Shown here one piece after another: positions 61,421 through 64,000 of a stretch of DNA of 64,000 nt (positions are counted from its first letter, which is position 1; each line of letters starts with the position of its first letter). The notes under the pieces were generated by a model, which saw only the letters and a program-made list of their open reading frames with translations, was not told the DNA's origin and searched no databases. The DNA is from Seriola aureovittata (taxonomy: Eukaryota; Chordata; Actinopteri; Carangiformes; Carangidae). The stretch covers positions 19,785,501-19,849,500 of the forward strand of contig NC_079373.1 in assembly GCF_021018895.1 (NCBI RefSeq), written 5' to 3'. A program made the position numbers and the translations under genes.

Positions 61421-64000
61421 GTTACACAGCGCCCAGGAAGAACTTGTATACCCGCGAAACAACGGTAACATTAACAAGCTTTGCTAGCAAACTCACATTT
61501 ACTATGTTTACAAAGAAACAAAAATGGCCAAAACTGCATGTCTCTCACTTGAATGATGTCGAATGACAAAACTATAGCTCACATAAGCAGCGAAATATAG
61601 GCCATAGCTTACATGTACAATTCATTAAACGGCACAAATTCATTTTGGCCAATTCTGTGGTGGCTATATGAAATTTATAAAACCCCGTCATTATTCTTTT
61701 AATGATAGGCCCTGCTGGAAAACAACTCCTAAACTGACTATAAAGCAGTTTCCCTCCTGAACGGCAGCGAGGATGAACCACACTGCGTTTTGCGATGATA
61801 AGGAACCTCTGTTGGAGGGCACAATATGATATATGAGCATGAAGTCCAGAGCTACTCTTGTTAAAAGGGCACTTAACAGTGTACCATGAACAATATGTTT
61901 CATAGAATTAGAAGAAGTGGAAGAATGAAGCAAGGTTGAGTGTGTTTTTGAGATAGAGAGGAATATAAGGGATCTATTTTAATCTCTCTGACACTGAGTC
62001 ATCACTGACAATTCTCACTGATTTGCAAAGGAAAATGGAGGCTCATAAGGTTTGAATAGGAAAAGATAATGAAGATTCTGCAGCTGGATCCAGTGGTTTG
62101 ACCATGGATAATGAGCACTGGCAGTGTCTTTGCGTTTGGTCCCATGTGTAAATCATATAAGAGATGTTTCAGGACCACCATGACTGAAGAAATGATTAGT
62201 CGGCTTGGATCTGGAAGCCTTTAGTATTTTTTATGTTCTCTCTAAATGGTTCCCTCATAATCCTCTCAGAATCATAAATAGCACATTATTGAATTTACAC
62301 TTTTAGTTCGTAGCCTTGAACTGGTCGAGTAATGGAAACCTGCCTAATGGCAGGGGCTTGCTGGGATAATTAACTGAGAAAAAGAACTGTGGAGTTTCAT
62401 TGTACATCCAAGGCAATGTTCTTTCTCTCTCAACTGTGTTTCAAAGAGAACATTATCACGGCTTCTCTCGAAAATCTCACCTCTTGGTTTCGCAGAGCGA
62501 GAGGGACACCGAGCTGTGCTAATTTTCATTTTCTTTTATTTTTCAATGACTATCTCCTGTGTCTTTTGATGATGTGAGAAATCTTTTAATGTGCTAATAG
62601 AAAGTCGTCTATGTTCGGGGCTACAACGAGACACTGTTTAAATCAATGATCATTTCTTGTGTGCTAATCACTGAGGCAACCTCAGGCTCCCTTTAATCAC
62701 AATGTTGATATAATAAAAGCTTTCCTCAGACAAGATGTGGCCCTGAAGTTGCACATTTTGTTTCTATTGAAACAACAGGCCATGCATTAATCATGAAATT
62801 ATTTTTGGCTTTTTTCCTTCAAAGTGTTTGCTGTTCTCATTTTATCATACTCAATGAGTCTTTCAGTGAACAAAACGTCAGCCTTTAGGAGACAAGGCGT
62901 TCAAAGTACAAAGGCTAAAGAGAGACACAGTAATGAGATGGTTTGGTTTTGTTGGTCTTTTTTGTGCAACTGACATTTTCAAAAACCTGATGGCAGCTCC
63001 ACTGCATAATTATTGGGGAAAGGTAAATTCTGAGCCAGGTTGCACACTTTGCTTAATAATGAATACCTATATTAATAAACAGCTATGGTTTCTACACCAT
63101 AGCTTAAATACTACAGTAGGTGGTAGGAGCCTTAAGGGAATCATAGATCAAATCTAATTAGCCGTACCTAATACACGAGGGAAATGTCTTTATATTTATC
63201 CAGCTCCTCTAACTGCTTTTTGCCTTCAGGTTGTGATGAGGGAAAATGTCCTGAGGGACCCATATACTCAGGAACACAACAGTGAACACTTCTACAGAGC
63301 TGCTGCTCCTGTCGGGTGTCATGGTGTTTCCAGAAATGGCTCTTTGCAGCTCTTCCAGGAGAGCATGTGGGGTAGGGTTTCCATAAATGTTCACAGATGA
63401 ATAGCAACCAGAGAGCTGGATGCTTAGTCATCCATTTTAATTGTCCTGTCATTCTTTAATAAACCTGCCTGTCTCAGCCAATTATTTCATTGACTTCTGC
63501 TGAACAGTCTATTTTTAAGACATTTTTAAACACTGTACTTACTCTGTGACATAAACTGCCTATTAACTGATGTTAGTGCCAAGTCCTCTTAACTTTACCT
63601 TCCATCATTTCCTGTTCTTTTCGACCTTGTTTTTCCAGGAAAAATAAGATGACAATCAACAACTTACAGAACATACAAGTTACATTAAGGAGCCGTCACC
63701 CCCGCCCCCAAATCCCATCATCCCTTGTCTCCGAGGAGCACAGAAGCAAAGGTAGAATGTTTTAAATGCTACAAGGCTACAACCTACAACCTTCAGAAGC
63801 CACGTCTGCCTCTGCCTCTGTCTGAGTGAAGGGAATGGATTCGGTCAATTATTCATTAAGTAAGCATGAAGCTTTCTAATGTTCGTTGGCTGCTTTCTTC
63901 AGTGTGATTTTTTTTTTCCTTAAATGCCCTGCAGCTCTCAGTTATCTGTTGGAGAAGAGGGATGATGAGACCGTTTTTTTTAATTCATTACAGCTTTGTT
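61421..64000. other. Intergenic DNA to the end of the window
   Basis: AT-rich sequence without recognisable exons, RNA genes or well-defined repeats. Open frames are short and show no domain similarity. The next gene must lie beyond the window or be non-coding. Confidence 0.5.

Overview
The window is vertebrate nuclear DNA, most likely from a percomorph (spiny-rayed) teleost fish. The evidence is spliced genes with GT-AG introns, a five-gene set of vertebrate-specific proteins, many (CA)n, (GA)n and (AT)n microsatellites, and several dispersed repeats that I recognise as common in percomorph genomes. Nothing in it is bacterial, viral or plasmid-like. All five genes lie on the + strand and all can be followed from ATG to stop, with every exon junction closing in frame.

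Layout: panx2 (pannexin 2, CDS 769-5200, 5 exons, 660 aa); trabd (TraB-domain protein, 7839-12611, 9 exons, 359 aa); selenoo (selenoprotein O, 15201-20707, 9 exons, 695 aa with a UGA-encoded selenocysteine three codons before the TAG stop, and a SECIS candidate in the 3'UTR); mapk12 (p38 gamma MAP kinase, 22708-27024, 12 exons, 361 aa); a repeat-rich intergenic stretch at 27.4-36.5 kb; mtss2/mtss1l (I-BAR and WH2 actin/membrane protein, 37111-60179, 16 coding exons including a 9-nt microexon and a 10.7-kb intron, 780 aa); then 3.8 kb of 3'UTR and intergenic DNA with no recognised gene.

The first four genes correspond to the human 22q13.33 neighbourhood PANX2-TRABD-SELENOO-...-MAPK12. Here TUBGCP6 and HDAC10 are absent between selenoo and mapk12, and mtss2 (on human chromosome 16) follows. 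The genes are not an operon and do not form one pathway: a neuronal large-pore channel family member, a TraB-like protein, a mitochondrial AMPylating pseudokinase, a stress kinase and a membrane-curvature/actin regulator. They are linked by ancestral synteny.

I found no new biological system. The points most worth a second look are the SECIS/UGA recoding pair, the 9-nt microexon inside the I-BAR domain with UGC motifs upstream, a perfect 28-bp inverted repeat with a 4-nt loop in a trabd intron, a long inverted repeat made of two copies of a dispersed element in an mtss2 intron, a G-quadruplex-type G-run array just after an mtss2 splice donor, a ZNF143-like motif upstream of trabd, and a promoter-like segment with paired E2F-type sites near 61.3 kb.
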